Counted from the first letter of the stretch, positions 34,870 through 44,485 are shown. The stretch: DNA of 64,000 nucleotides from an uncultured Eubacteriales bacterium (GCA_905209085.1 CAJLRM010000008.1:72218-136217); one strand, 5' to 3'. Made by a program: numbers and translations. Notes: generated by a model not told the origin, from the letters alone.

Positions 34870-37701
34870 ATGTTTAAGAACGGAAGGGAATGGGAGAGAA
34901 CGAAGAACTACGGCATGAAGGAGCAGCGCAGCTATTATATCCCGTTCGACCGAAAGGATAAGAAGAGCGATTCACGAAAGGACTCGTCGCGGTTTGAGTC
35001 GTTGAACGGGGAATGGAGTTTTCGCGCGCACGAGCGGATAGAGGACTGCGAACTCGAAGAGGAGTTATGGGAGAAAATGGCGGTGCCGGGCTGCGTGCAG
35101 CTGTACGGATACGATCAGATGCAGTACACGAATCACCGCTATCCGTTCCCATACAATCCGCCGTATATCGAAAAGGAGAATCCTGTCTTTCATTATCGAA
35201 GAAAAATCGAAGTGAGGGGGGAAAAGGACGTTCGTTTGGTGTTCGAGGGGGTAGACAGCGCGTTTTACGCATACGTAAACGGGAAGCTGCTGGGCTACAC
35301 GCAAATTACGCACAAGACCACGGAATTCGACCTGAGCGGATATGTGAAGGCGGGCGAGAACGTATTGGACGTAGTGGTATTGAAGTGGTGCGCGTCGTCG
35401 TATCTGGAAGATCAGGACAAGTGGCGTTTCAGCGGGATTATCCGGGACGTGTACCTGTTGTATCGGGATCGGGACTGCATAGAGGATTATAAGATAGAAA
35501 CGGAGATAAAGGGCGAAAGAGGAGAGGTGATCTTCGAGAATCTTTCGGAGTCTTTATGCGAAGTAGAGTTCGAAGGAGAGAGAAAGGAAGTGAAGGGAAG
35601 GGGAAAAGAGCGCTTTGAAGCAAAGGACGTAAAGCTTTGGAGCGCGGAGGAGCCGAACCTTTACGAACTGACGATTTTCAGCGGAGAGGAAGTGATCTAT
35701 GAGCGAGTGGGCTTCCGCCGCGTAGAGGTCAAAGCGGGGGCGCTGCTGGTGAACGGGAAGGCGATCAAATTGCAGGGGGTAAACCGTCACGAGTTCCATC
35801 CGAAAACGGGGGCGGCGGTGAGCGAAGAGAATATGCGCGAGGACCTGGAACTGATGAAGAGTCTGCACGTAAACGCGATCCGCACGTCGCACTATCCGGA
35901 CGCGCCGGAATTCTATCGCCTTTGCGACGAATACGGCTTCTACGTGATGGACGAAGCGGACATCGAAGCGCACGGGGTGGTGAACCGTGACGGAGAGTAT
36001 AAGGTGGAGCAATACAACGACCTGGCGAAAGAGAAATTGTACGAGAACGCCATTAAAGAGCGCGTGTTGACGATGTACGAGCGGGATAAAAATCGCCCTT
36101 GCGTGATCATGTGGTCGCTGGGGAATGAATCGGGATACGGACCGAGTTTTAAGAAAGCGGCATTGGAACTGAAAAAACGGGACAAATCAAGACCGTTGCA
36201 TTACGAGAGCCACAGCAATATCGCGGGGACGGAAGAATACTACGAGGAAACGCTGGACGTGGCGAGTCGGATGTATTGTTCGTTGGAATGGATGCGGAAA
36301 GGATTTTTAAAGGACAGAAAAGAAAGCCGTCCGTTAGTGCTTTGCGAATACAGTCATGCGATGGGAAACGGTCCCGGGGATCTGAAAGCCTACTGGAAAC
36401 TCATCCGTTCGTCACAGCGGTTTGCGGGCGGGTTCGTATGGGAATGGGCGGACCACGGGATACGCAAAGAGGGGAAATACTATTACGGAGGGGATTTCGG
36501 AGAGAAAGTCAACGACGGAAATTTCTGCATAGACGGGATCGTGTCGCCCGAGAGGAAGATAAAGGCCGGGACGCTGGAAATGAAGAGCGTATATCAGCCG
36601 GCGGAGTTCACGCTGAAAAACGGGAAACTCACCGTATCCAATCGATATTTCTTTAAGGAGTTGACCGGGGAACTGACGATAGAAGTAAAGGTAAACGGAA
36701 AAGTGCGGAAGAAGCGCAGGAAAGCGATAAAACTCGAACCCGGGAAGAAAAAGAGCTTTGAAATAGAAGGCGAAGAAGAGGGCTTCGCAGGGCTGTATGT
36801 GACCTTGAAGGAGCCGGACGGAAAGGAGTCGAATGGATATTTCGAGCTGAAAGAATACGAGGGGGAGAGAAGCGCGGAGGAAATAGAGAGCAAGAGAACG
36901 GAAACGGATCGGGAAGTGAAGCTGGAAGGACGGGATATGGAGCTTCGGATCGAGAAGGGGACCGGGAAACTGCTGTCGGTGAAAAAAGAGGGAAAAGAGG
37001 TATTGGGAAGCGCTCTGGAAGTGAGCGTGATGAGAGCGCCGACGGATAACGAGATGTTCGCAAGCAAGTATTTTGAAAAGATCGGAGTGTATGATTCGTG
37101 GCAGAGGGTGCATGAGAAGGAGAGGACGAGCGGCTACGAAGGGGAAGGACAGATGCTGAGCGATTACAGGAGAAGCATTCTCGACTATAAGCTCGGATAT
37201 GAATTGACGGAGAAGGGATTTTTAGTGCGGTTAGAGTATGAAATACCGGAGTACGTGGAGTGGCTGCCGTGCGTGGGACTGAGATTTTCCCTGAAAAAGC
37301 GAGGGATGGAGATAGAGTATCTCGGATACGGAGAAGCGGAGAGCTATTGCGACAGGACGGGAGGATGCGCGAAGGACGTGTACCGGGGAAAAGCGGAGGA
37401 GATGTATCATCACTATATCAAGCCGCAGGAGAGCGGGAATCACTATTCGACGGAGTATGTGAAGTTTGGGAAAGAGATAAAGCTCACGTCGAAAGAGTCG
37501 TTCGACTTTTGCGCGATCGAGTACAAGGCGGAGGAGTTGAAGGAAGCGAAGCACGATTTCGAGTTAAAGAAGTCGAAGGGGACGGAGGTGTTCGTGGGAG
37601 TGCAGGCAGGGATCGGGTCGAACTCGTGCGGACCCGTGCTCGCCGAAGAATTCAGGATTCCCCGGAAAAAGTCCTTTACTTTCTACTTTGCGATCAAGTG
37701 A
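34870..37701 (+). CDS. GH2 beta-galactosidase
   Basis: A 943-residue family 2 glycosidase with the full LacZ architecture: sugar-binding domain (to about 200), immunoglobulin-like domain, TIM barrel (about 285-580) and C-terminal beta-galactosidase small-chain domain. The acid/base Glu lies in IMWSLGNESGYGP near residue 417 and the nucleophile Glu in PLVLCEYSHAMGNGPG near 492. No signal peptide, so it acts on imported oligosaccharide. AAGGAG precedes the ATG. The coding strand is unusually rich in Lys and Glu codons and in ATA isoleucine codons compared with its neighbours, a hint of different origin, judged by eye only. Confidence 0.95.
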   Translation: MFKNGREWERTKNYGMKEQRSYYIPFDRKDKKSDSRKDSSRFESLNGEWSFRAHERIEDCELEEELWEKMAVPGCVQLYGYDQMQYTNHRYPFPYNPPYIEKENPVFHYRRKIEVRGEKDVRLVFEGVDSAFYAYVNGKLLGYTQITHKTTEFDLSGYVKAGENVLDVVVLKWCASSYLEDQDKWRFSGIIRDVYLLYRDRDCIEDYKIETEIKGERGEVIFENLSESLCEVEFEGERKEVKGRGKERFEAKDVKLWSAEEPNLYELTIFSGEEVIYERVGFRRVEVKAGALLVNGKAIKLQGVNRHEFHPKTGAAVSEENMREDLELMKSLHVNAIRTSHYPDAPEFYRLCDEYGFYVMDEADIEAHGVVNRDGEYKVEQYNDLAKEKLYENAIKERVLTMYERDKNRPCVIMWSLGNESGYGPSFKKAALELKKRDKSRPLHYESHSNIAGTEEYYEETLDVASRMYCSLEWMRKGFLKDRKESRPLVLCEYSHAMGNGPGDLKAYWKLIRSSQRFAGGFVWEWADHGIRKEGKYYYGGDFGEKVNDGNFCIDGIVSPERKIKAGTLEMKSVYQPAEFTLKNGKLTVSNRYFFKELTGELTIEVKVNGKVRKKRRKAIKLEPGKKKSFEIEGEEEGFAGLYVTLKEPDGKESNGYFELKEYEGERSAEEIESKRTETDREVKLEGRDMELRIEKGTGKLLSVKKEGKEVLGSALEVSVMRAPTDNEMFASKYFEKIGVYDSWQRVHEKERTSGYEGEGQMLSDYRRSILDYKLGYELTEKGFLVRLEYEIPEYVEWLPCVGLRFSLKKRGMEIEYLGYGEAESYCDRTGGCAKDVYRGKAEEMYHHYIKPQESGNHYSTEYVKFGKEIKLTSKESFDFCAIEYKAEELKEAKHDFELKKSKGTEVFVGVQAGIGSNSCGPVLAEEFRIPRKKSFTFYFAIK

Positions 37702-37820
37702 ACAGAAAAAAGAGAACGTCGGGAAAAGGAAAGGACGCCTCTTTGCGGCGGCGTGAGTCCGCGAAGTGAAAAGGGAAAGAACTTCCTTGGAAAAGAGAAT
37801 GCAGCGAGGGACTTTATAGC

Positions 37821-37852
37821 AAAAAGAGTTCGGAATCGTCCGAACTCTTTTT
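37821..37852. terminator. Bidirectional terminator between convergent genes
   Basis: AAAAAGAGTTCGGA (37821-37834) pairs perfectly with 37839-37852 around the loop ATCG; U-runs form on both strands. It serves the GH2 gene and the convergent gene at 37922. Confidence 0.9.
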
Positions 37853-37921
37853 CTGTGCCTCGTTTTTTAATCTGCGTTTGGCTTTTTATTTTTTTTCCTA
37901 TACACTGCGGACGAAGGTCGG

Positions 37922-38452
37922 CTATTTTTTCATCTCCCTTTTCTTCGCCTCTACCCTGCGGGCGAGGGAACGGGTGACGCGGCCGTAGGTATAGAATAAT
38001 TCCGCGTACGCCCTGTTGCCCTTTCCCGAATAGAGGGGAAACAGAGAGGCGTCGTATTCCAAAAGGTCTTTTATGAGCGCTTTGTTGACGTAAAAGAAAA
38101 TTTCTTCGCCGCGATAGAGAACGAGCAGGCGATTACCCGCAAAGCCCTTTTCCGCGCCCGCCACGCCTTTTATTTTACATTCGTTCAAATCGACGGGATA
38201 CGGCTCTCCGCGTCCCTCCGCGATATACAAAATCGCTTGTTCGCGGTAGATATAATAGCGGAAATGAGCGAATACGGCGTAAACGCTGAGTCCCGCGGCG
38301 GCAAGAAAGCAGGCGAGAAAAAAGCAAAGGGCCGTGGAAAGGGAAAAGACCGTAAAGGAAAATCCGCCGAGGACAAGGATCATCGCGGCGAATAAAAAAG
38401 GGCGGAAATTCCATTTCGGATAGTAGAGGGGATTGCCTTGAACGTTTTTCAT
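37922..38452 (-). CDS. Small two-helix membrane protein, unknown
   Basis: A 176-residue protein with two adjacent hydrophobic segments (about residues 18-36 and 40-62), then a soluble, mixed alpha/beta C-terminal domain ending in a basic helix. The layout resembles membrane-anchored PH-like proteins, which is only an architectural guess. AAAGGATA precedes the ATG at 38452. It is a single gene convergent with the beta-galactosidase. Function unknown. Confidence 0.7.
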   Translation of the reverse strand: MKNVQGNPLYYPKWNFRPFLFAAMILVLGGFSFTVFSLSTALCFFLACFLAAAGLSVYAVFAHFRYYIYREQAILYIAEGRGEPYPVDLNECKIKGVAGAEKGFAGNRLLVLYRGEEIFFYVNKALIKDLLEYDASLFPLYSGKGNRAYAELFYTYGRVTRSLARRVEAKKREMKK

Positions 38453-38936
38453 GAAAATATCCTTTGTGTGTATGTTTTAAAGCGTAAAAGAGGAAAAAGA
38501 GCCGCTTTCGCTTTTCGGCTTCGCAAAAATTTTTCCGCGAAACGGCGCGCGGCGACAAACGCCGGCAACTTTTGTCTTTTATAGAGAAGAAAGGGAGGAA
38601 CAAAAACCGCGTCGGTGTTTCCTAAAAAGACGGAGCGCGAGAAAAACTTTCTTTGCTTCAAAAAGAGCGCCGGGTGCAGACGCTTCGGAGTTGCGTCAAA
38701 AGAGCGATATGCTTTGGCGCTATCTCGGAAAGAGGGAGCGTGGCAGTCGCTTCGATTTTGCTTAAAAAGGGCGCCGGCGGCTTTGGCTCTATCTCGGAAA
38801 AAGCGGGGAAAATTGGCGATTTGGCTTTTGTATCAAGAGAATGCACGAGGCGCGGTAGCTTTTTTATCGCGAAAGTTGAAGGGAACGTTCGGCGGGTAAC
38901 TCTTTTATGAAAATCGGACGGGAACGGCTTTTGTGT
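38453..38936. other. Intergenic region with an imperfect direct repeat
   Basis: No credible gene. Short plus-strand frames lack ribosome binding sites. The repeat pair is listed separately; a degenerate third unit may lie near 38815-38835. Confidence 0.45.
38711..38800 (+). repeat. 21-bp imperfect direct repeat, 69 bp apart
   Basis: 38711-38731 and 38780-38800 match at 20 of 21 positions (GCTTTGGC, then G or T, then CTATCTCGGAAA). Confidence 0.75.
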
Positions 38937-39356
38937 TCAGCCGTTAAAAAAGATAAAAAGAAAAAACGAAGCGAGAGCGAGCAGAAAGAAACCGACCGCG
39001 GCGAGAAACCAAAGGGAAACGGGCGGGGATTTTTTTCGCTTTTCCCGAAATTCCGCGTAAGATTCCCGTTCCCCGCGGGACCCTCGGAAAAAGGAGCGCG
39101 CCAAAAGCAGCTTTACGGCGTAAGCGAAGCCGTCGAATATGCCCGCGCCGCCCGCCCGAAGAAGCCCTGCCGCCCCGAGGCAGAGCGCACCGACGAAAAA
39201 GCAGGAATCGCTTAAAATTCTTGCCGTTTCCGCGCCGCTTTTCGCGGAAAATATCCCCGAGAAGGCGGAGAGGACGAACGTACAAACAACCGCTGCCGCC
39301 GCGCAGATAACCCCTCTTTTTAAATTTTTTTGCCTGCCGCCCGTTTGTTTATTCAC
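38937..39356 (-). CDS. DUF3899-like membrane protein
   Basis: A 139-residue protein with an N-terminal basic stretch and three to four hydrophobic segments; the centre, GGAGIFDGFAYAVKLL, resembles the DUF3899 family (my recollection of the family, not a search). The GTG start at 39356 overlaps the oppF stop codon region by 8 bases, so it is most likely the last gene of the peptide transporter operon by translational coupling. Its role there is unknown. Confidence 0.7.
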   Translation of the reverse strand: MNKQTGGRQKNLKRGVICAAAAVVCTFVLSAFSGIFSAKSGAETARILSDSCFFVGALCLGAAGLLRAGGAGIFDGFAYAVKLLLARSFFRGSRGERESYAEFREKRKKSPPVSLWFLAAVGFFLLALASFFLFIFFNG

Positions 39357-40545
39357 TTAGCGCCGCCCGATATTTTTCTTCCTCCGCGTTGTTGCAGTAG
39401 ACGAAATGGCCGGGAGCCACTTCCCGCAAAGAGGGCTTTTGCGAGGAATAGTCGTGTTCCGCGAGCGGATTGTAGGAGATCCTTTGTCGCTTCTTTTCAT
39501 AATGGGGATCGGGAAGGGGAATGGCGGAAAGCAGAGATTTCGTATACGGGTGGAGCGGGTGGGAAAAGAGCTCCTCCGAAGAAGCCAGCTCCACCAATTT
39601 TCCGAAATACATGACGCCGATGCGGTCGGAAAAATACTTGACGACGGACAGATCGTGCGCGATAAACAAAATGGTGAGTCCCAGACTTTCCCTCAGTTCG
39701 TTTAAGAGATTGATGACCTGCGCCTGAATGGAAACGTCGAGGGCGGACACGGGCTCGTCCGCGATGATTAAGTCGGGCTTCATGATAATGGAGCGGGCGA
39801 TGCCGATGCGCTGGCGCTGTCCTCCCGAAAATTCGTGCGGATAGCGATCGGCGTGCTCGCGCACCAAAGAAACGGTTTCGAGCACCTTAAACACCTCTTC
39901 CTCGATATATTTTTTATCCCTTTCGCCCTGAATGATCAAGCCTTCGGAAACGATTTCCCGAACGGTCATACGGGGATTCAGGGAGGCGATGGGGTCTTGG
40001 AAAATCATCTGTATCTTGGTGACGAGATTTTCTTTCTTCGCCTTTTTCGCGAGGGCGTCGTACTCCTTCGAAACGGCGCGCCTTTCCGACTCGCTTTGGC
40101 AGGAGGCGAGCTTTTCCTCCTTCTCCGCGCGGAGCCGCGCAAGGCGTTTTTCCCGAAATTCCGCGTCACAGTGTTTGCGGTCCCGTCTGGCGCTTCTGAT
40201 TTCGCCGCGCAGTTCCCCGATCCGTTTTTCGAGCCGTTCCCGATTCGCGTTTTCTTCGGTCAGCTTTTTTTTGAGCGCTTTCATCTCCTCCGTATAGCCG
40301 CACGTTCCCGCGCAGATGCGCTGTCCCTTGAAATAGACGTTGCCCGAGGTGATATTATACAGCTTGATGATCGAGCGGCCCGTCGTGGTCTTGCCGCAGC
40401 CCGATTCGCCCACCAGACCGAATACTTCGCCCTTCTTGATGTCGAAGGAAACGTCGTCCACCGCTTTCAGTTCGCGGGAACCCGATTTGAAATATTGGCA
40501 GAGGTGCTCTACTTTTAAGAGGACTTCGCCTCGATTATCTTCCAT
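39349..40545 (-). CDS. oppF: Oligopeptide ABC transporter ATPase OppF with coiled-coil insertion
   Basis: A 398-residue ATPase of an Opp/Dpp importer. Walker A GESGCGKTT at residues 46-54, Q-loop IFQDP near 181, signature FSGGQRQR near 237, Walker B LIIADEP near 257, and the C-terminal oligopeptide-transporter domain with HPLHPYTKSLL. Between Walker A and the Q-loop about 95 extra residues (about 80-176), nearly all charged with heptad-like spacing, form a probable coiled coil absent from ordinary OppF. GGGGAGG precedes the ATG; the start overlaps oppD by 11 bases. Confidence 0.93.
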   Translation of the reverse strand: MEDNRGEVLLKVEHLCQYFKSGSRELKAVDDVSFDIKKGEVFGLVGESGCGKTTTGRSIIKLYNITSGNVYFKGQRICAGTCGYTEEMKALKKKLTEENANRERLEKRIGELRGEIRSARRDRKHCDAEFREKRLARLRAEKEEKLASCQSESERRAVSKEYDALAKKAKKENLVTKIQMIFQDPIASLNPRMTVREIVSEGLIIQGERDKKYIEEEVFKVLETVSLVREHADRYPHEFSGGQRQRIGIARSIIMKPDLIIADEPVSALDVSIQAQVINLLNELRESLGLTILFIAHDLSVVKYFSDRIGVMYFGKLVELASSEELFSHPLHPYTKSLLSAIPLPDPHYEKKRQRISYNPLAEHDYSSQKPSLREVAPGHFVYCNNAEEEKYRAALSE

Positions 40546-42715
40546 CCTGCGCCTCCCCTAAGTTCTTCATTCTCTTGATCCTGTCCGTGACCAGCTTGGG
40601 GGGACGGATGCGGGGCGCGTCGGGGTGCAGCAGCCAGGTCGCCGCAAAGTGCGTATCCGCCACGCGAAACATGGGCGGCTGCATTTCGTAATCGATCTCC
40701 ATGGCGTATTTGTTCCGCTCCGCAAACGCGTCGCCCTTGGGCGGATAGATCATATTCGGCGGCGTGCCGGGGATGGCTTCCAGCTTTTCCGTCGTGTCGA
40801 GGTCGGGCATGGAAGAGAGCAACGCCCAAGTATACGGGTGGCGGGGATCGTAAAAAATATCCTCCGCCGTTCCGTATTCGACGATTTTTCCGGCGTACAT
40901 GACGGCTATCTTATCCGCCATTTTTGCCACCACGCCCAAATCGTGCGTGATGAAGATGACGGAGAGGTGATGCTCTTCTTTCAGTCGGTTGATCAGTTCG
41001 AGTATCTGCGATTGAATGGTGACGTCGAGCGCGGTCGTCGGCTCGTCGCAGATGAGAATATCGGGGTTTGCGGACAGGGCGATGGCGATGACGATGCGCT
41101 GGCGCATCCCGCCCGAAAATTCGAAGGGATACTGATTGTATCGCACTTTGGGATCGGGAATCCCCACCTCTTCCAAAAGTTTCAGCGCGCGCAGCTTCGC
41201 TAAACCGCGCGTGATCTTATTGACCGCGGCGGAAGAGAGTTCCTTGAAATAGTCGATCAGGGCGATCGTCTCCCGGCGCGCCTGATAAGAGTCTTTTAAA
41301 GAGAGTATTTTTTCGTAATGCGATTTCAGCGCGGAAATTTCGTCCGCAATCTGCGCCTTTAAAGCTTCCCTGTCGATCAGAGAAAGGGGAATCACCCCCC
41401 AATCGGGGAGCTTGCCCTTTGCCAAAATAGCGTCGTGCCTGGCCTTTTGCGCCGCGTAGCGCCTTTCTTCGCGGGGATTATAATCCGCCGCCAGACAATA
41501 TTCGCCGACGTTTTTTTCGACGCTCTCCGCAAACGTATAGGCGGGGTTATCCCTGCTCGTATCCAGAGGATCGATGGAGTCCCGGATTGCCGCAAACAGC
41601 TTTTTGCTCTCCGCACGATAAAAAGTCCTGTCTTCCAGCATACGCTCCAAATGCGCCGAAGCGTCCTCCAATAGTTCGACGGCGCGTTTTTTCTTCTTCA
41701 AGCTCTCGCGATAGGCGTAAGAGAGCGCTTTTTCCGCTTCGCCGATAAAATCGAAAAGAAAGTCCTCGTTTAAAAATTCGAGCGCTTTTTCGTTCAGCTC
41801 GGGAATCTCCATACTCGCCAGATCGAAAGAGGGATGACGATAGACGTAATAGCCGATGCGGAAGAAATTGGGGCGCTCCCGTTCCTGCGCTTTTGCCAGG
41901 ACTTCCAGACAGGCGTCGAGGGTATCTTTCGCACGCGCAAAGCCGTCTTCGGACTTCCCCGACGCGTTTTTTGCCTCTTCTTCCAAAACGGAAACGAGGG
42001 AAGGAAGCTCGCTTTTAAGGGGATCTATCAGAAATACATTATAGCATCCTTTGAGGGAATGCGCAAGTGTTTTGAGATTTTCTCCGACATTCGTCTTCTG
42101 CTTCTTTTCGAGCAGAAATAAAAATTCCCTGATCGCGGGCTCCGTTTCCGCGATCTTGCGCTTTGCCGCGTTGTACTCTTCTTCGAGCTTGGTGCCGCAG
42201 ACACAAAAACTGTCGAAAGTCCTGCAAAGGCGTCTGCTTTTTTTTCGTATCTCGGGCGTGAGGCTCCCGCCGTACGATTCGTCGATAAAACTATTCAGGA
42301 GCTTCAATTTTTCGTTGAATTCGCTGCGGGAGCGCCGCTGACTCGTTTTTCCCTTCAACAGCATCGCTTCGGTGAGCTGTTTTCCCACCTTCATGATGGG
42401 ATTCAGACTGCTCATGGGGTCCTGAAAGATCATCGCGATTTTATCACCGCGGATTTTGTGGAAGCTTTCTTCCTTTAACTTCAACAGATCTTTGCCGTCA
42501 TAGAGGATCGAGCCGCTCTCCACGACGGCGTTTCCCGCCAAAATGCCCATGATGGCGCGGGAGGTGACGGATTTGCCCGAACCCGACTCCCCGATGATGG
42601 CGAGCGTTTCCCCGTCGTAGAGATCGAAGGAGATGTTTCTCACCGCCTGCACCTTGCCGTTATTGGTGCGGAAAGAGATTTTCAGATCTTTGACTTCTAA
42701 TTTTTTTTCAGACAT
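40535..42715 (-). CDS. oppD: Oligopeptide ABC transporter ATPase OppD with about 385-residue insertion
   Basis: A 726-residue ATPase, about twice the usual 330-350. Normal parts: Walker A GESGSGKS near residue 42, Q-loop IFQDPMSSLNP near 96, signature FSGGMRQR at 533-540, Walker B ILICDEPTTALD near 552, H-loop ITHD, and the family C-terminal region with RHPYTWALL. Residues from about 121 to 505, between Q-loop and signature, that is within the helical subdomain that faces the permease, are an insertion rich in charged helices with a few cysteines (CVCG near 170) and no known domain recognised. The frame is open and motifs on both sides are intact, so this is not a fusion or frameshift artefact. 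GGAGG precedes the ATG. Confidence 0.93.
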   Translation of the reverse strand: MSEKKLEVKDLKISFRTNNGKVQAVRNISFDLYDGETLAIIGESGSGKSVTSRAIMGILAGNAVVESGSILYDGKDLLKLKEESFHKIRGDKIAMIFQDPMSSLNPIMKVGKQLTEAMLLKGKTSQRRSRSEFNEKLKLLNSFIDESYGGSLTPEIRKKSRRLCRTFDSFCVCGTKLEEEYNAAKRKIAETEPAIREFLFLLEKKQKTNVGENLKTLAHSLKGCYNVFLIDPLKSELPSLVSVLEEEAKNASGKSEDGFARAKDTLDACLEVLAKAQERERPNFFRIGYYVYRHPSFDLASMEIPELNEKALEFLNEDFLFDFIGEAEKALSYAYRESLKKKKRAVELLEDASAHLERMLEDRTFYRAESKKLFAAIRDSIDPLDTSRDNPAYTFAESVEKNVGEYCLAADYNPREERRYAAQKARHDAILAKGKLPDWGVIPLSLIDREALKAQIADEISALKSHYEKILSLKDSYQARRETIALIDYFKELSSAAVNKITRGLAKLRALKLLEEVGIPDPKVRYNQYPFEFSGGMRQRIVIAIALSANPDILICDEPTTALDVTIQSQILELINRLKEEHHLSVIFITHDLGVVAKMADKIAVMYAGKIVEYGTAEDIFYDPRHPYTWALLSSMPDLDTTEKLEAIPGTPPNMIYPPKGDAFAERNKYAMEIDYEMQPPMFRVADTHFAATWLLHPDAPRIRPPKLVTDRIKRMKNLGEAQDGR

Positions 42716-42717
42716 AG

Positions 42718-44484
42718 TTAGGCCTCCGTACCGCGCAGAGAGGGATTAAAGGCGTCGCGCAAGCCGTTGCCGAACAGGTTGAAGCTGATTTCCAGCAGCG
42801 CGATAAAGAGCGCGGGAAAGAAAAGGACGTGCGGATAAGTGCTCAAAAGCCCCTGTCCCTGCGAAAGCATCGTGCCGATGGAGGTCAGCGAGGAGGTTTC
42901 GAGATTGACGATGCCGAGATACGAGAGCATGGATTCGGTGAAAATAACGCCGGGAATGGTGAGCACCGATCCCGTGATGATCGTTCCCAAAGAGTTTGGA
43001 AAAATATACTTGAACATGATGCGTCTGTCTTTCGCGCCGAGCGTCCGCGCCGCCAGCACGTATTCCTGATTCTTGAATCGGTAGAACTGCATTCTGACCC
43101 GCGCCGCCATGCCAAGCCAGCCGGTCAGAACAAAGGCGAAGAGAAGGGAGGGCACCACGCCCACCTTGCTCGAAAGGTGCATCTGAAACAGGGTGGCGAC
43201 GACGATGAAGGGGACGGAGGAGAGGATCTCCGCAAGGCGTTCCATCGCCATATCCAGCGCTCCGCCGTAATAGCCCTCGACGGCGCCGTAAATGGCGCCG
43301 ATGGTGAGATTGAGCGCGGAAACGAAGATCGCCAGCAGGAAGGATAGCCTCGCCCCGCTCGCCAGGCAGGTCAAAATATCCTGTCCGTGGTTGTTCGTGC
43401 CGAATAAAAAAGAGGGATAATGCCCGTTTATGAATTTAAAATATTCGTAATAGCAGACGCGGACCTTATATCCCGTCTGATTTTTAAAGGCATAGAGATA
43501 ATAACTCGGCGTTTCGCTTAAAAGGGCGTCTTCGGGAGCCTTTACCCATTTGTCCCCGTCCTTATACACGTATCCCGTGTTGTCGTTATACCAATAATAC
43601 TCGACTCCGTTTTCATCCTTCATGACGGGATAGACGTCTTTTTCGCTGTGGGCGGGATCGAGGGGCGGGGCGGCAGCGGGCGCTCCGTCGGGATAATCGG
43701 AAGCGGAAAAATCCAGTTTCAGGCTCTCGTAGCCGTAAGCGGCGGGAGAGGTGGAGGACATATAATCGGGCACGTATTCCCCCTCCGCGTTGCGGAGGGC
43801 GGCGGCTTTGCCCGCGTCATCGTAGGGCTTTTTCGCCTCGTGCGCTTTCTTTGCCAGCGTCTGATGCGGTTCCTCTAACGTATACCAATAATTGGCGTTC
43901 ACCGATTCGAAATTTTTTTGGAGAGGATAGACGACCTGAATTTTCGTTTCGTTCTGATAGGCTTGCAGGGCGAGGTATTCCTCTTCTTCGAGATTTTTGT
44001 AAATATAGCCCACCTGATAGTAGGTGTCCACGTTCATTTTATAGGACGCGGTGCCGTCCGCGGCGTTTTTCGTATAGCTTTTGATCGCCGCGCGCTCGGG
44101 CGTGTCCTCGTTTGTATAGCGGAATTCGTAGGCGATCCCGTTCAGATTGTCGAAGCGCGATTGGCCGCCTGTCACGCTCGTCCCGCCGTCCCAGAAACGG
44201 ATATGATGCGTCCGATTGAAGTTTAAAGTGGGTTGTACGGTTTTATAATATCCGTCGCGGAAATTGACGTCGTAATGAGAAAAGAGGGGGACGACGACGG
44301 CGAAAAGAAGCTGTAAAAGGATAATGATCGCCGCCGCCACCGAGCTTTTGTTCTTTTTAAACCGCCGAAAGGCGTCTTTAAAGTAGCCGACGGGCTTGGT
44401 TTCGAATTTTTCGTCGTATATCTTTCCTTCCCGATGCACGAACGTAAACTTTTCTTTTTCGATTTTGTTTGTGTTTTCTGCCAT
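42718..44484 (-). CDS. oppC: Oligopeptide ABC transporter permease OppC with large external domain
   Basis: A 588-residue permease; ordinary OppC has about 300. A cytoplasmic N-terminus and the first membrane segment (about 48-66) are followed by some 285 extra residues before the conserved FGTNNHGQDILTCL (361 onward, the family GTDxxGRD motif) and five more membrane segments with the EAA loop ARTLGAKDRRIMFKYIFPN near 485. By topology the extra part (rich in Tyr, Asn, Asp, with a YWYNDNTGYVYKDG hairpin like a cell-wall-binding repeat) lies outside the membrane, where it would meet the binding protein. GGGGAG precedes the ATG; one base separates it from oppB. Confidence 0.93.
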   Translation of the reverse strand: MAENTNKIEKEKFTFVHREGKIYDEKFETKPVGYFKDAFRRFKKNKSSVAAAIIILLQLLFAVVVPLFSHYDVNFRDGYYKTVQPTLNFNRTHHIRFWDGGTSVTGGQSRFDNLNGIAYEFRYTNEDTPERAAIKSYTKNAADGTASYKMNVDTYYQVGYIYKNLEEEEYLALQAYQNETKIQVVYPLQKNFESVNANYWYTLEEPHQTLAKKAHEAKKPYDDAGKAAALRNAEGEYVPDYMSSTSPAAYGYESLKLDFSASDYPDGAPAAAPPLDPAHSEKDVYPVMKDENGVEYYWYNDNTGYVYKDGDKWVKAPEDALLSETPSYYLYAFKNQTGYKVRVCYYEYFKFINGHYPSFLFGTNNHGQDILTCLASGARLSFLLAIFVSALNLTIGAIYGAVEGYYGGALDMAMERLAEILSSVPFIVVATLFQMHLSSKVGVVPSLLFAFVLTGWLGMAARVRMQFYRFKNQEYVLAARTLGAKDRRIMFKYIFPNSLGTIITGSVLTIPGVIFTESMLSYLGIVNLETSSLTSIGTMLSQGQGLLSTYPHVLFFPALFIALLEISFNLFGNGLRDAFNPSLRGTEA

Positions 44485-44485
44485 A

